From assembly GCA_965215845.1 (NCBI GenBank), contig CBDCEL010000004.1, forward strand, positions 2,480,001-2,544,000: a DNA stretch of 64,000 nucleotides, written 5' to 3'. Shown in pieces: positions 9,648-19,466 of the stretch. The notes beneath the pieces were generated by a model. That model saw only the letters and a list, made by a program, of their open reading frames with translations. It ran no database searches and was not told the DNA's origin. This DNA comes from Aurantibacter_A sp965215845. Lineage in GTDB: Bacteria; Bacteroidota; Bacteroidia; Flavobacteriales; Flavobacteriaceae. The stretch's first letter is position 1. The number at the start of each line of letters is the position of its first letter. The position numbers and the translations under genes were made by a program.

Positions 9648-10874
9648 TCAGGCTAAAATGGTTAATTCGGGCACACCGACGACAAAACGAGCTCCTTGCC
9701 GTTGCAACTCTGATTGTTGTTCGATGATTTCGCCACTGATATTCCAGGGCAAGATCAAGACCCATTTGGGTTTTTTGTTCTTTAATTCATCAGGATGTAA
9801 AATTGGAATATGGCTGCCGGGCATAAACTTATTCTGCTTCGACTGAGCTGCATCGGCCACTACAGGTAATAGATTTGGCTTTATTCCGGCGTAATTCAAC
9901 AAAGTGCTTCCTTTCGCCGCGGCGCCATAAGCTACTACCAATTCATTCGCTTCTTTCTTTTCGATTAAAAAGGAAACCAGTTTATTTTTTAAATGATCTA
10001 CCTTTTCTTGAAATGTATTATATATTTTCAAATTCCTCATTCCAGCAGTCTCCTCTTCCGCAATTATCTCGTGAACGCTTGATTCTATAGGTCTTTGGCT
10101 ATCTGCATGACACCCATAGATTCTAAGGCTTCCGCCATGGGTGGCCAACTTTTCTACCTTGAAGATCTTAAGGCCGTTTCTCGCAAAAATCCTTGAAACC
10201 GTAAAAACGGACAAATAAGAGTAATGCTCGTGATAAATGGTGTCAAACTGATTGTATTTAAAGATGTTGAGTAGATGCGGAAATTCTAGGGTTACGACCC
10301 CCTCGACGTTGAGAAGTTCTTTGATCCCAGCCGTAAAATCATTGATGTCTGGTACATGTGCATATACATTGTTTCCGATAACCAAATCTGCTTTTCGCCC
10401 ATTTTTGGCAAGTTCTCTGGCCAATTCCAATCCAAAAAATTCCTTGATGACCTCAATACCCAATGAAATGGCTTTGTCTGCAGTGCTCGCCGTGGGTTCG
10501 ATTCCCAGGGAAGGAATATCCTTTTCGACAAAATTCCGTAATAGATAACCATCGTTTGAGGCCAACTCAATTACATGGCTCGAAGGGCCCAGACCAAGAA
10601 AATCGGTTATCATATCACAATAATCGGCCGCATGTTTCATCCAAGATTCAGATACAGAAGAGAAATAAGAATAAGATTCATTGAAAAATGTCTCCCTCTT
10701 CGTATAATCGGCGGTTTGAACCAGCCAACACTTTTCGCATACATAAACTTTCAAAGGAAAGTATACTTCAGGTCTTTGCAGATCTTCTGCTCTTAAATAT
10801 GCGTTGGAAGGAGGTGCAAACCCAAGGTCTAGAAAAACGTGTTCAAGCTTATGTTGGCAGTGGCGGCAATTCAT
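9648..10874 (-). CDS. Zinc-domain sugar C-methyltransferase (TylCIII/NovU-type)
   Basis: 408 residues from the ATG at 10874, 4 bases past the epimerase stop; an in-frame start 27 bases earlier would overlap that gene. Cys3, Cys6, Cys46 and Cys49 form the N-terminal zinc site (Methyltransf_13), VIELASNDGY at 101-110 is the SAM-binding loop, and the C-terminal part with VAYGAAAKGSTLLNY fits the Methyltransf_14 domain. Members add a methyl group to C3 (rarely another carbon) of NDP-4-keto-6-deoxyhexoses. Beside rfbF and rfbG the substrate is probably a CDP-4-keto-6-deoxyhexose, giving a branched sugar. Confidence 0.8.
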   Translation of the reverse strand: MNCRHCQHKLEHVFLDLGFAPPSNAYLRAEDLQRPEVYFPLKVYVCEKCWLVQTADYTKRETFFNESYSYFSSVSESWMKHAADYCDMITDFLGLGPSSHVIELASNDGYLLRNFVEKDIPSLGIEPTASTADKAISLGIEVIKEFFGLELARELAKNGRKADLVIGNNVYAHVPDINDFTAGIKELLNVEGVVTLEFPHLLNIFKYNQFDTIYHEHYSYLSVFTVSRIFARNGLKIFKVEKLATHGGSLRIYGCHADSQRPIESSVHEIIAEEETAGMRNLKIYNTFQEKVDHLKNKLVSFLIEKKEANELVVAYGAAAKGSTLLNYAGIKPNLLPVVADAAQSKQNKFMPGSHIPILHPDELKNKKPKWVLILPWNISGEIIEQQSELQRQGARFVVGVPELTILA

Positions 10875-10878
10875 GATT

Positions 10879-11433
10879 TTAAGGGCTCTTTGTTTTATCA
10901 AGTTTCAAATTTGGGTGTTCTTGATCTCTTTTCGATAAAACCGACACAGCAAGAGGCCACGAAATCTTTATCTGGGGGTCCTTGAAATGGAAACCTCTTT
11001 CGTGCTCCGGGCTATAATATGATGAATGTTGATAGATCATTTCAACATTGTTGCTCAAGGCCTGAAAACCGTGTGCAAATCCTTCGGGCACGTAAAGCAA
11101 TTGCGGTTTATCTTCTGATAATGTGGTCGAGGCCCACTGTAGAAAAGTATTGGATTCTGGTCTCAAATCAACGATTACGTCATAGATTGTACCTTTGATC
11201 ACCCTAATGATCTTTACTTCTTGAGCGGGCGATATTTGGTAGTGCATTCCTCTTAGGGTGCCTTTTTTTCGGGTAACCGAATGATTTGTCTGAAGAATTT
11301 GCTTGTCAAATCCGATTTCACCAAGTTCTTTTTGGCAGAATATCCTTGTAAACATGCCTCTAGCGTCGTGCATTGGATCTAGATCTACCAAATAGGCATC
11401 CTTCAATTTTATTTTGGTAAATTTCATTGTCAC
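10879..11433 (-). CDS. rfbC: dTDP-4-dehydrorhamnose 3,5-epimerase family protein (RfbC/RmlC-like)
   Basis: 184 residues, a normal RmlC length. The cupin signature is complete: NHSVTRKKGTLRGMHYQ contains the catalytic histidine (His64), followed by YDVIVDLRPES and VPEGFAHGFQAL. RmlC enzymes epimerise C3 and/or C5 of NDP-4-keto-6-deoxyhexoses. No rmlA, rmlB or rmlD lies in the window; the neighbours are the CDP-glucose genes rfbF and rfbG, so the substrate here is more likely the CDP-4-keto-6-deoxy sugar than dTDP-4-keto-rhamnose. It could be a C3- or C5-only epimerase. Confidence 0.82.
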   Translation of the reverse strand: MTMKFTKIKLKDAYLVDLDPMHDARGMFTRIFCQKELGEIGFDKQILQTNHSVTRKKGTLRGMHYQISPAQEVKIIRVIKGTIYDVIVDLRPESNTFLQWASTTLSEDKPQLLYVPEGFAHGFQALSNNVEMIYQHSSYYSPEHERGFHFKDPQIKISWPLAVSVLSKRDQEHPNLKLDKTKSP

Positions 11434-11508
11434 TTTCGTTCTGCCGTGATTGCCGTGGCATTTTCAAGATTCGCCCGTGATTGTTCATTTGCTGTACTCA
11501 TATACATC

Positions 11509-12624
11509 TCAAGAACAATTCGACTCATCGGTACTCATCATTTTGGTTTGGTATAATTCTATAAATTCGGTAATCTGCGATATACTTATTTCCCGTGGTT
11601 TATCACCGCCAACATATCGCTGGTACCATTCTATCGTTTTATCAAGCCCTTGTTCCAAAGAGTAGGCATTGGACCAGTTTAATTGTGTTTTTGCTTTTGA
11701 TGAATCAAGCTTCAAAAAATTGGCCTCGTGTTCATGATTTGTACCTTTTATTCGGTAGGAGGTTTCATCTCCCCACTTTCGGCACAATTGACCTATAATC
11801 CATTCTACCGTTTTATGGCTTTCTTCTTCAGGTCCAAAATTCCAGCTTTCGGCATATTCGAAACCCTCATTGTATAGTTTTTCTACTAGATTCAAATAAC
11901 CAAAAAGTGAGTCGAGAATATACTGCCAGGGTCTGATTGCCCCAGGGTTTCTAATAATCACTTCTTCTCGTGACATCATGGATTTTATAAAATCGGGAAT
12001 CAGACGATTTTTTGACCAGTCGCCACCTCCAACTATGTTGCCCGACCTTGCCGTTGCAAGTAAAGTTTCGTTTTTCCCTTCGTTGAAAAAAGATTTTCGA
12101 TAAGAAGCAGTAACCAATTCTGAGCAGGCCTTGCTGTTCGAATAGGGGTCATGGCCACCTAGGCGGTCGTTCTCTCTGTAAGCCCGTTCCCACTCTTTAT
12201 TCTCATAGCACTTGTCGGTGGTGACGTTCAAGATGACTTTGGCCCTTGCCTCGATCCGTAAAGCTTCGAAAAGATTCACGGTTCCCATCACGTTGGTCTC
12301 GTAGGTCAACCTAGGATGGGTATATGAAGTTTTTACGAGTGATTGGGCGGCAAGATGGATGACAATCTCAGGTTGTGTTTTCTTGATGACACTTTTCAGC
12401 TTGTCAAAATCCCTGATGTCTGAAATATATGAGGTCATGAATGCGTTGGCATCCATCAAATCGTATAAATTCGGGTTTGTGGGAGGAGAGAGGGCGTAGC
12501 CAAAAACCTGGGCGCCCAATTCGTGCAGCAACAGACTTAACCAAGCCCCTTTAAAACCGGTGTGCCCGGTGATAAGTACCTTTTTGCCATTAAAAAAATT
12601 ATTTTCTAAAAATCGAATCGCCAA
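11509..12624 (-). CDS. rfbG: CDP-glucose 4,6-dehydratase
   Basis: 371 residues, a standard short-chain dehydrogenase/reductase of extended type. TGHTGFKG (19-26) binds NAD, TTD at 135-137 and the pair Tyr161/Lys165 (YSNSK) form the catalytic centre. It converts CDP-D-glucose to CDP-4-keto-6-deoxy-D-glucose, the branch point for 3,6-dideoxy and C-methyl sugars. The gene follows rfbF by about 100 bases and precedes the RfbC-like epimerase by 75. No E1 dehydrase (RfbH/AscC) is present, so the route probably does not lead to a 3,6-dideoxyhexose. Confidence 0.92.
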   Translation of the reverse strand: MAIRFLENNFFNGKKVLITGHTGFKGAWLSLLLHELGAQVFGYALSPPTNPNLYDLMDANAFMTSYISDIRDFDKLKSVIKKTQPEIVIHLAAQSLVKTSYTHPRLTYETNVMGTVNLFEALRIEARAKVILNVTTDKCYENKEWERAYRENDRLGGHDPYSNSKACSELVTASYRKSFFNEGKNETLLATARSGNIVGGGDWSKNRLIPDFIKSMMSREEVIIRNPGAIRPWQYILDSLFGYLNLVEKLYNEGFEYAESWNFGPEEESHKTVEWIIGQLCRKWGDETSYRIKGTNHEHEANFLKLDSSKAKTQLNWSNAYSLEQGLDKTIEWYQRYVGGDKPREISISQITEFIELYQTKMMSTDESNCS

Positions 12625-12725
12625 AACAATTTTAAAATTTACAAATTGGCTAGATCAAATCGGGGGTTTATCTCACGCTTTAATTTCTGTTTTTCTAATT
12701 CGAAAACGGGCCACGTACATTTACT

Positions 12726-13526
12726 TCATACATAGTCGACCGTTCTCCCAACATTTTGCCACTTCATCCAAGGGGCATTTCCTTTTTTAATAATCTCATC
12801 GAGTTGCCTCTTGTCCCTCAATGTATCCATCGGCTTCCAAAAACCGGTATGTTTGAAAGAAATTAGATTGCCCGTATCTGCTAAATTTTGCAGAGGCTCA
12901 TTCTCAAATACGGTCGCATCATTATCTATATAATCCAAAATGCCGGGTTCGCATACAAAATAGCCTCCATTGATCCATTTTCCTGAATCCGCCGGTTTTT
13001 CAGCAAACTCGATAACGTTGTCATGGGCATCGGTAACCAAAGACCCAAAACGGCTTTCGGGTTGCACCGCTGTGATGGTCAACATTTTTCCATGGGATTT
13101 ATGAAAATCCAGGGAATCTTTGATGTTCATGTCTATAACGCCGTCTCCATAGGTCAGCATGAAGGTTTCGTTGCCGATATAGTCTTTCACCCTCTTGATT
13201 CGGCCACCCGTCATTGTGTCTTTGCCAGTGTCGACCAAGGTTACCTTCCAGGGCTCGCTTTTGTTTTTGAGATAGGTTGTTTTATTGTTTTTGAAATCAA
13301 AGGTTATATCGGAATTATGGAGGTAATAATTTGAGAAATATTCTTTAACCATATAACCCTTGTATCCTAAGAGAATAATGAAGTCATTGAAGCCGTAATA
13401 GGAATAGGTCTTCATGATATGCCAGAGTATGGGTTTTGACCCAATTTCGACCATGGGTTTAGGTTTTAGAGCTGTTTCCTCCGAAAGCCTAGATCCCAAT
13501 CCCCCAGCTAATATCAATACTTTCAT
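12726..13526 (-). CDS. rfbF: Glucose-1-phosphate cytidylyltransferase
   Basis: 266 residues. The N-terminus LAGGLGSRLSEET followed by KPKPMVEIG is the nucleotidyltransferase signature, and the length and body (ending PWMKWQNVGRTVDYV) match RfbF. It makes CDP-glucose from CTP and glucose-1-phosphate and so feeds RfbG directly downstream. The same glucose-1-phosphate pool is used by the glycogen genes at the right end of the window. Confidence 0.93.
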   Translation of the reverse strand: MKVLILAGGLGSRLSEETALKPKPMVEIGSKPILWHIMKTYSYYGFNDFIILLGYKGYMVKEYFSNYYLHNSDITFDFKNNKTTYLKNKSEPWKVTLVDTGKDTMTGGRIKRVKDYIGNETFMLTYGDGVIDMNIKDSLDFHKSHGKMLTITAVQPESRFGSLVTDAHDNVIEFAEKPADSGKWINGGYFVCEPGILDYIDNDATVFENEPLQNLADTGNLISFKHTGFWKPMDTLRDKRQLDEIIKKGNAPWMKWQNVGRTVDYV

Positions 13527-13631
13527 TATCCTTAAATTTATTTCTGCAAAACTCTTTTACGGCATTTGCCCTCTAACTAGACTTTGACTGAGCTACCCTT
13601 CATATGAAAGGTTTATTCATAATCGAATCGG

Positions 13632-15953
13632 TCAATAGCCATAGGCCCGAGTGTAGGTGTAGCCATAACCACTACTTGGTTCTTTGACAAACCCTCTGTT
13701 CTTTATACCATTGAAAACAATACCCATATTGTCCAAAAGCCCCTCCTTTTCGTTTTGCCCCAGTCTTTGCAATATCTTTTTGGGCGTAAAGGCATGTCTG
13801 ACCACCAGCAGTTTGCTATCACTGAACTCTGCAAGCAGATTTGCATCGGAAACCAAACCAATAGGAGCTGAATCCATGATTATGTAGTCGAATTTATCGG
13901 AAAGTTCATCAAACAACAATTCGATTCTTCCATTCAAAAGCAATTGTGTATGATCGCTACCTTTTGTACCAGCTGGAATAATGGTTAGATTTTTCTCTTC
14001 CACGGATTGATGCATAATCTTTTTGATTCTCGCTTCTCCCTTTAGATAGTTCACTACCCCATCTTTATTGGTCAAGTCTAGAAAACGGGTTAAAAAAGGT
14101 CTTCTAAAGTCCATGTCAAGTAAAGCGACCCGTTTGCCACTTTGGGCAAGGCTGAATGCAAGATTCTGACTGACGAAACTCTTTCCTTCGCCCGGTATGT
14201 TGGAGGTGATTAAAATTTTCCTTTTGGTAAATTTTGAGCTGTAAAGGCCAAGTTTGGCTGCCATTTGCCGCAATTGTTCGAGCAACTCTTTTTCGTTTGG
14301 CGCCCATAGGCTATTTCCTTCCTTTGATTTTACAAAAGGAAGTTCCCCGATTACAGGCAACGCTGTCAATTCCTCGATTTCTGAACGGAAAAGAACTTTT
14401 CTATTCATCATTTCCCTGACGGCGACCAAGGCGATCCAGAGGCCGGCACCCAGAAAAAAGGCGATGCCATATATCTTTATGCCCTTCGGACTCACCGGAT
14501 CCAGTGAAGCTTCGGCACTGGCAACGATTTCTCCATCGCCGCCGGTGGGCATATTGGCGAGGGCAATCTCTTCTCGTTTTTGCAATAGGTAAGCAAAGAG
14601 TTCGTTTTTAACCGCCTTTCTCCTGCTAATTTCCAAGAGCTTTCGTTCTTGTTCAGGAAGGGTCCTTAAAGCCGAATTGAACTTGCCGGAAGAAGCACTT
14701 AAATACGAGAGGCTCGCCCCCAAGTTACTTTTTTGACTTCTTACATTATCGAGAATGTTTGGTCTTATTTTCTCGATTTCATCCGCTAACGAAAGCAAGA
14801 TGGGATTATTCACCGCGGTGGTCTTTTTTAACCGTTCATACTCTATTTCGGAGTTGTAAAGTTTCTGAAGTAATTGGGTCAAGACAGGGTCATCGACACC
14901 GAGCGTAGAAGGTACAATGCTACCGCCCGTATTTTTCGATACGATATAGTTTTCTACTTTGTCAAGAATCGAGAGTTTAAGCCTTATATCAGCAATTTTT
15001 CTATCGTTCTCCCCGGCATCTTGCAAGTACATTCTACCTTGTTCATTAAGGTCGACCACGCCCTTTGAAGATCGATACTGTTGTATTTCAGCCTCTAGCT
15101 GATCTAATTCGGTCTCAACATTTTGAATTCGGCCTTCTATGAATTTCATGGTATTGGCAGCCAACATATTCTTGTCTTCGACCGCCTTCAGATTGTAGGT
15201 CGTAATCAAGGCATTTAGAATGTCTTCACCCCTTTTGGGATTTTCGTCGTTGAAATAGATGCTGACGACGGTCGATAACTTTTCTGGGGGCGCAACATCC
15301 AGGGAATTCAGTAAATATCTGGTAACATCGCGAGGTGTATACAAAGAAAAATAAAAACGTTCGCTCGAATTTGGAGCGGGATTTGCCGTCGGCAGAAACA
15401 TGATCGTTCCGAACTTACTTTCAGACCATTTATTCAAGGGGTAGTTTTTTCCATCGACCTTCACCATATTTTTTGAAGAATCGAACGTGAAAAAATAATC
15501 GGATATATCGCCTTCGAGAGGTGGGATATTTTCAGGGTCTTTCAATTGGATTCGTACAGGGGTGCTGTTATAGGCCGAGACATAGCCAACGTTCAACCCA
15601 AACAATTTGTTTTTCTCTAGAATTGGGGCATAGAGATGAAGTTTTTTGACCACTCTCTGCATTAGGTCTCTAGACTGTAAAACCTTGATTTCGTTTTCCA
15701 CGATCTTCTTGGAGTCGAAAGGGTTCATCGATTCAAGCATTTTTGCATCATCTACACCTTTATTTTCATCTTTTATCAACAATGTGGCGGCCACCTCATA
15801 AACGGGGGTTTTATATTGTAGATAACCCCAAGCGAGAATAAAGCTTGTTACCAAGAAAAAGGCCAATAGAGGCCAGAATGGGAAAAAGGTATCCATCAGC
15901 ATGCTGAACAGATTGTCTTGACCGCGGTTGTTTATGTCGTTTTTATGTAACAC
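13632..15953 (-). CDS. wzc: Polysaccharide co-polymerase and tyrosine autokinase (Wzc-like)
   Basis: 773 residues. A Wzz domain with a first membrane helix near 28-48 is followed by a long periplasmic coiled region and a second helix near 500-520. The cytoplasmic BY-kinase domain has Walker A PGEGKS (587-592), Walker A' LLDMD (611-615) and Walker B IIMD (691-694). The C-terminus carries five tyrosines (763, 765, 767, 771, 773) that serve as autophosphorylation sites in this family. It controls chain length and export together with the Wza-like protein 12 bases upstream. No separate phosphatase gene is seen here. Confidence 0.93.
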   Translation of the reverse strand: MLHKNDINNRGQDNLFSMLMDTFFPFWPLLAFFLVTSFILAWGYLQYKTPVYEVAATLLIKDENKGVDDAKMLESMNPFDSKKIVENEIKVLQSRDLMQRVVKKLHLYAPILEKNKLFGLNVGYVSAYNSTPVRIQLKDPENIPPLEGDISDYFFTFDSSKNMVKVDGKNYPLNKWSESKFGTIMFLPTANPAPNSSERFYFSLYTPRDVTRYLLNSLDVAPPEKLSTVVSIYFNDENPKRGEDILNALITTYNLKAVEDKNMLAANTMKFIEGRIQNVETELDQLEAEIQQYRSSKGVVDLNEQGRMYLQDAGENDRKIADIRLKLSILDKVENYIVSKNTGGSIVPSTLGVDDPVLTQLLQKLYNSEIEYERLKKTTAVNNPILLSLADEIEKIRPNILDNVRSQKSNLGASLSYLSASSGKFNSALRTLPEQERKLLEISRRKAVKNELFAYLLQKREEIALANMPTGGDGEIVASAEASLDPVSPKGIKIYGIAFFLGAGLWIALVAVREMMNRKVLFRSEIEELTALPVIGELPFVKSKEGNSLWAPNEKELLEQLRQMAAKLGLYSSKFTKRKILITSNIPGEGKSFVSQNLAFSLAQSGKRVALLDMDFRRPFLTRFLDLTNKDGVVNYLKGEARIKKIMHQSVEEKNLTIIPAGTKGSDHTQLLLNGRIELLFDELSDKFDYIIMDSAPIGLVSDANLLAEFSDSKLLVVRHAFTPKKILQRLGQNEKEGLLDNMGIVFNGIKNRGFVKEPSSGYGYTYTRAYGY

Positions 15954-15965
15954 GATGCATGTTTT

Positions 15966-16757
15966 TTAGTTGCTGCTGTTGATAGCTATTATTGCCAACG
16001 ATGCTGCACTCATTATGACTGGCAGCCATTGTATGGCCCTATTCGTTGATGCTACCTTTGATTTGTTGGGTTGAACGTAAAGCACATCGTTCGACTTCAG
16101 GAAATAATAGGGGGAAGTGAATATTTCGTTGGTTGTCAAATCTATGCGATGCGTTTTTTTAACCCCATCTTCGGTTCGGATCAAAAGCAGATTATCGCGT
16201 CGGGCATAAATGGTCAAATCTCCCGCAAGTCCAAGGGCCTCTAAAATGGTAACTTTTTCGTTAGGTATGGTCAGTACTGACGGGTTCCGAACTTCACCCA
16301 AGACCGAAACTCGATAGTTTAAGTACCTAACATCGACAATTGGCCCCAAAAGCAATTGTTTGTCGACCAGAAGGCCGGTAATTTCTTCCCGTAGTTCCTT
16401 TTTTGTCTTCCCAGCGGCCTTTAATTTCCCCAACAGGGGAAAACGAATATAACCTTCTTGGTCGATCAAATACCCAGAGGCTTGGGTGGTGGTTCCTGTA
16501 GATGAGGAAGTTTGGGTAGCTGTAAGATTGGCAATATTGAAAATTTCGGCAGCCTCTTTATTTAAACTGCTCACCGAAATGCTAAGAATATCATTCTCTT
16601 GAAGCACGGGTTCCAAGTCGCCAAACCTCTCCGCAAATCGTTCATCACCCACGTCATTGAAATAGGTTGCTTTTCGCGTATTTATACAGGAAACAAGCTG
16701 CAATGACAATATGATGATTGCCAAAAATCTAAGTAAGGATAACCTATGTACTATCAT
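15966..16757 (-). CDS. wza: Polysaccharide export lipoprotein (Wza-like)
   Basis: 263 residues with a lipoprotein signal ending LQLVSC, acylated at Cys24. A Poly_export domain (about 50-150) leads into an SLBB-type domain starting VSVLGEVRNPS. Unlike E. coli Wza it ends in a hydrophobic stretch (about 240-258), as common in Bacteroidota homologues. It should form the outer-membrane or periplasmic export channel. It is followed 12 bases on by the Wzc-like gene and begins a transcription unit after a 349-base gap. Confidence 0.9.
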   Translation of the reverse strand: MIVHRLSLLRFLAIIILSLQLVSCINTRKATYFNDVGDERFAERFGDLEPVLQENDILSISVSSLNKEAAEIFNIANLTATQTSSSTGTTTQASGYLIDQEGYIRFPLLGKLKAAGKTKKELREEITGLLVDKQLLLGPIVDVRYLNYRVSVLGEVRNPSVLTIPNEKVTILEALGLAGDLTIYARRDNLLLIRTEDGVKKTHRIDLTTNEIFTSPYYFLKSNDVLYVQPNKSKVASTNRAIQWLPVIMSAASLAIIAINSSN

Positions 16758-17106
16758 CTATTCTTTGTTTAGGTTTAGTGACAACTTTTAAAAATAGATT
16801 TAAAAAGTCGGATTTTAGTTACTTAATTAAATTTTTAGGGCAAAAAAACTTTCAATCTGAAAGCAACTGAATAATTGGTTAAAACACTCTCTTTATGGGG
16901 CGTAAAGTAAAGTAATTCATTTGCAAAAAAAACCTTTAGTAGGGTATTTTTCGATTTTAATCGATGCACTACCGAATTAAACGACTTTCTACCAAGATGC
17001 TTATCGTGTATTGTCAACTGACTAAAGGTGTAAATTAGGAGCTTACAATGAGTTTGTTGGAGCAGAAGGGCTCTATCGGTATACAAAACCGCATGATTTG
17101 ATCTGC
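16758..17106. other. Intergenic, probable upstream region of the wza-wzc operon
   Basis: 349 bases, AT-rich, between the initiating transferase gene and the wza-like gene, both on the minus strand. It should hold the promoter of the export genes, but I cannot point to a convincing TTG/TAnnTTTG pair. An 83-codon open frame on the minus strand (16835-17086) has neither recognisable composition nor motif and looks accidental. Confidence 0.5.
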
Positions 17107-18462
17107 TCAGTATGCCTTTGCTTCTCCCTTCAGTGCGTTGGCAATAGTCTTATAAATAATCTTGATATCTAAGCTCAATGACCATTTTTCGACATAAAAA
17201 ATGTCTAATCTTACTCTATTTTGAATGTCGGCCGGTTTTTCGATTTCACCGCGATACCCCTTTATTTGTGCAAGGCCGGTTATGCCTGGTTTGACAAAAT
17301 GCCGAACCAAATATTTATCTACAGACGATTCATAGTCGTTTGTATGCTTGACCATATGGGGTCTTGGTCCGACAACGCTCATATCTCCCAGAAATACGTT
17401 AAAAAATTGGGGCAACTCATCTATACTTGTCTTGCGTAAAAAGTTACCGATTCGAGTCACGCGTACATCGTTTTTTGTTGCCATTTGTGTGTCACTATGA
17501 CCGTTGGACACCATTGACCTAAATTTATAGCACCAAAAGACTTTTCGCCGTAGACCATGCCTTTTTTGCTTGAAATAAAGATCTCCCTTGGATTCAAGTT
17601 TTATCAATATGAATAAGAGGGGGCTTAGCCACGAGAGCACAAAAACGATCATGATCGTCGAGAACACTATATCGAAAGTCCGTTTTACAATCCTGGCGTA
17701 CTCGGTATCCAAGGGAACTTCTCGCAGGTTCAACACCGGAATATTGCTATATAATTCGATAGACATGGCCCTCGAGAACATTTCTTTGTTGTCGAGAACG
17801 ACCTTGAATTTTATCAAATTGTTATCTGCGAAGCTTATTAAGCTATGCAATTCTTTAGCGTTGAACTGAGAGGCTACGCAATAGATTTCATCAATTTCAT
17901 GTTCTAGAATGTACAGGAAACAATCGATGACCTGCCCTAGGTAACTAGAGCTTTCGTGTTTTTTGTCATTGAAATATCCGTGGTATCGATAGCCTAAATC
18001 GGGCTGATCAAAAACCCTTCTAATTTTGTTTTTATCCCCATCACCTCCTATGACAACAACATTCGCTGAATTTCCTCCTTCGATGCGGTATTTGCTTCTT
18101 GTCCAAAAGAAGATCAACCTATACCAGGTTAGGGAAAGGCAGACCAAGAGGTATACCAATAACTGATAGTCCAATGACTCGTAATCTATTTTTGAAATCC
18201 CAAAAAGCGCAAAGTAGGCTAAACCATATAACAGATACAAATGCAGCATTTTGGACAAGTTCGTCGAAAACTTTTCTTTTCGCGCCACAGGATAATAGTC
18301 TAGAATGTAGGCAATCAAGAGCCATGACACATTGTAGTAAAGTATATGATAAGGGTAAAGGTAGGTCTCCGGAGTAAGCAGAAAAAGAAGTCCATTGATA
18401 ATACACAGGTGTATTACTATGGAAATAGGTATGATTAAATCAGAATTTCGAAACTTTCTCAT
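17107..18462 (-). CDS. Undecaprenyl-phosphate hexose-1-phosphate transferase (WcaJ/CpsE-like)
   Basis: 451 residues. Four to five N-terminal membrane helices, a nucleotide-binding-like central domain (VVVIGGDGDKNK near 135), one more helix near 270, and the catalytic bacterial sugar transferase domain with KRHGLRRKVFWCYKFRSM, DELPQFFNVFLGDMSVVGPRP and the final KPGITGLAQIKGYRGE region. It starts repeat-unit synthesis by moving hexose-1-phosphate to undecaprenyl phosphate at the inner membrane. Glucose or galactose are the usual donors and cannot be told apart here. Confidence 0.92.
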   Translation of the reverse strand: MRKFRNSDLIIPISIVIHLCIINGLLFLLTPETYLYPYHILYYNVSWLLIAYILDYYPVARKEKFSTNLSKMLHLYLLYGLAYFALFGISKIDYESLDYQLLVYLLVCLSLTWYRLIFFWTRSKYRIEGGNSANVVVIGGDGDKNKIRRVFDQPDLGYRYHGYFNDKKHESSSYLGQVIDCFLYILEHEIDEIYCVASQFNAKELHSLISFADNNLIKFKVVLDNKEMFSRAMSIELYSNIPVLNLREVPLDTEYARIVKRTFDIVFSTIMIVFVLSWLSPLLFILIKLESKGDLYFKQKRHGLRRKVFWCYKFRSMVSNGHSDTQMATKNDVRVTRIGNFLRKTSIDELPQFFNVFLGDMSVVGPRPHMVKHTNDYESSVDKYLVRHFVKPGITGLAQIKGYRGEIEKPADIQNRVRLDIFYVEKWSLSLDIKIIYKTIANALKGEAKAY

Positions 18463-18755
18463 TAGTCAACTATGACAATTCTTTTTCTTTCTTAAAAAAC
18501 TATCATACTTGGTCCAATACGTTCACCCGAATTCGCTTTTTTCACGCTTCGGTAATGTTGTTTGGTTCCTAGTATGCCATGGCAATACCCGACTATCCAA
18601 TTGTCATGGTTATAGGTTTGAGGGTTTATGATTTAGACCGGGGAGGAATTATTTGTTCTGTGTGTCAAATATATATATGAGCTTAGTCGGACAATCAAAA
18701 TGATCAACTTCAATCGATAAAGTGCCGGAAAAACCGACCAACTCAATTCCGTTTT

Positions 18756-19466
18756 TTATTCTCTTCTGACAAAAATTCCGTCGACCTGAAGCAACTGGCC
18801 CGTATCGGGATTTGAAAAGACATTTTCGAGATAAAATAGGTCGAACCCTTTTCCATTCAAAAGTTCAATCATTTCAAGGTATAGGCTTCCATTTTCATAA
18901 AGGGGTACAAGCGAAAGCTCCAATTCAATGACACCTATATTTTTCAATGATTCAGTCGATCCGTCAAGCACATTCTTTTCGTAACCCTGGGTGTCAATTT
19001 TAAGCATGACATTACTTCCCTTAGGGCATACAGAATCGAAAACGCTATCCAATTTTTTGATTTCTATTTCTTCCTTAGCAACATATTTCGACGTTGGAGC
19101 GCTATTTTCATGTGTGGGTAACATCTCCAAAATCGAACTGCTGAACGAGTTATTTGAAATGTTAATGACCGACCTCCCATCTTTATGTCCAAGAGCATGA
19201 TTTATGGTTATCCATGAAGAATCACTCTTGGCATTGTTCTCTAATTCTTGGAAAGCCTTTTTCATCGGTTCGAATGAGATCAATTTCCCGGTATAACCGA
19301 GTTCTCGCATCAATAAACCATATTGACCCGTGTTGGCGCCCACATCCAAAATTGTGTCGATTTTATGATTATCCATAATCACCCTTCTCATTTTTAGAGC
19401 ATCGTCAGGGTAATCGACAATCTGTTTGCCCCTTTTCCTAAGGGCTTTGTGAATAATACTTTTCAT
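18756..19466 (-). CDS. FkbM family methyltransferase
   Basis: 236 residues. DTILDVGANTGQYG near residue 37 is the SAM-binding motif, and NVMLKIDTQGYEKNVLDG near 152-170 is the FkbM signature. Such enzymes O-methylate sugars in surface polysaccharides or other metabolites. It lies 293 bases upstream of the initiating transferase gene on the same strand and is the outermost gene of the polysaccharide locus. Modification of the exported polymer is likely but not proven by context. Confidence 0.87.
   Translation of the reverse strand: MKSIIHKALRKRGKQIVDYPDDALKMRRVIMDNHKIDTILDVGANTGQYGLLMRELGYTGKLISFEPMKKAFQELENNAKSDSSWITINHALGHKDGRSVINISNNSFSSSILEMLPTHENSAPTSKYVAKEEIEIKKLDSVFDSVCPKGSNVMLKIDTQGYEKNVLDGSTESLKNIGVIELELSLVPLYENGSLYLEMIELLNGKGFDLFYLENVFSNPDTGQLLQVDGIFVRRE

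Noticed and set aside
16835..17086. 83-codon minus-strand frame in the gap before wza
   Set aside because: No motif, no plausible composition and it lies in an AT-rich promoter-like region.
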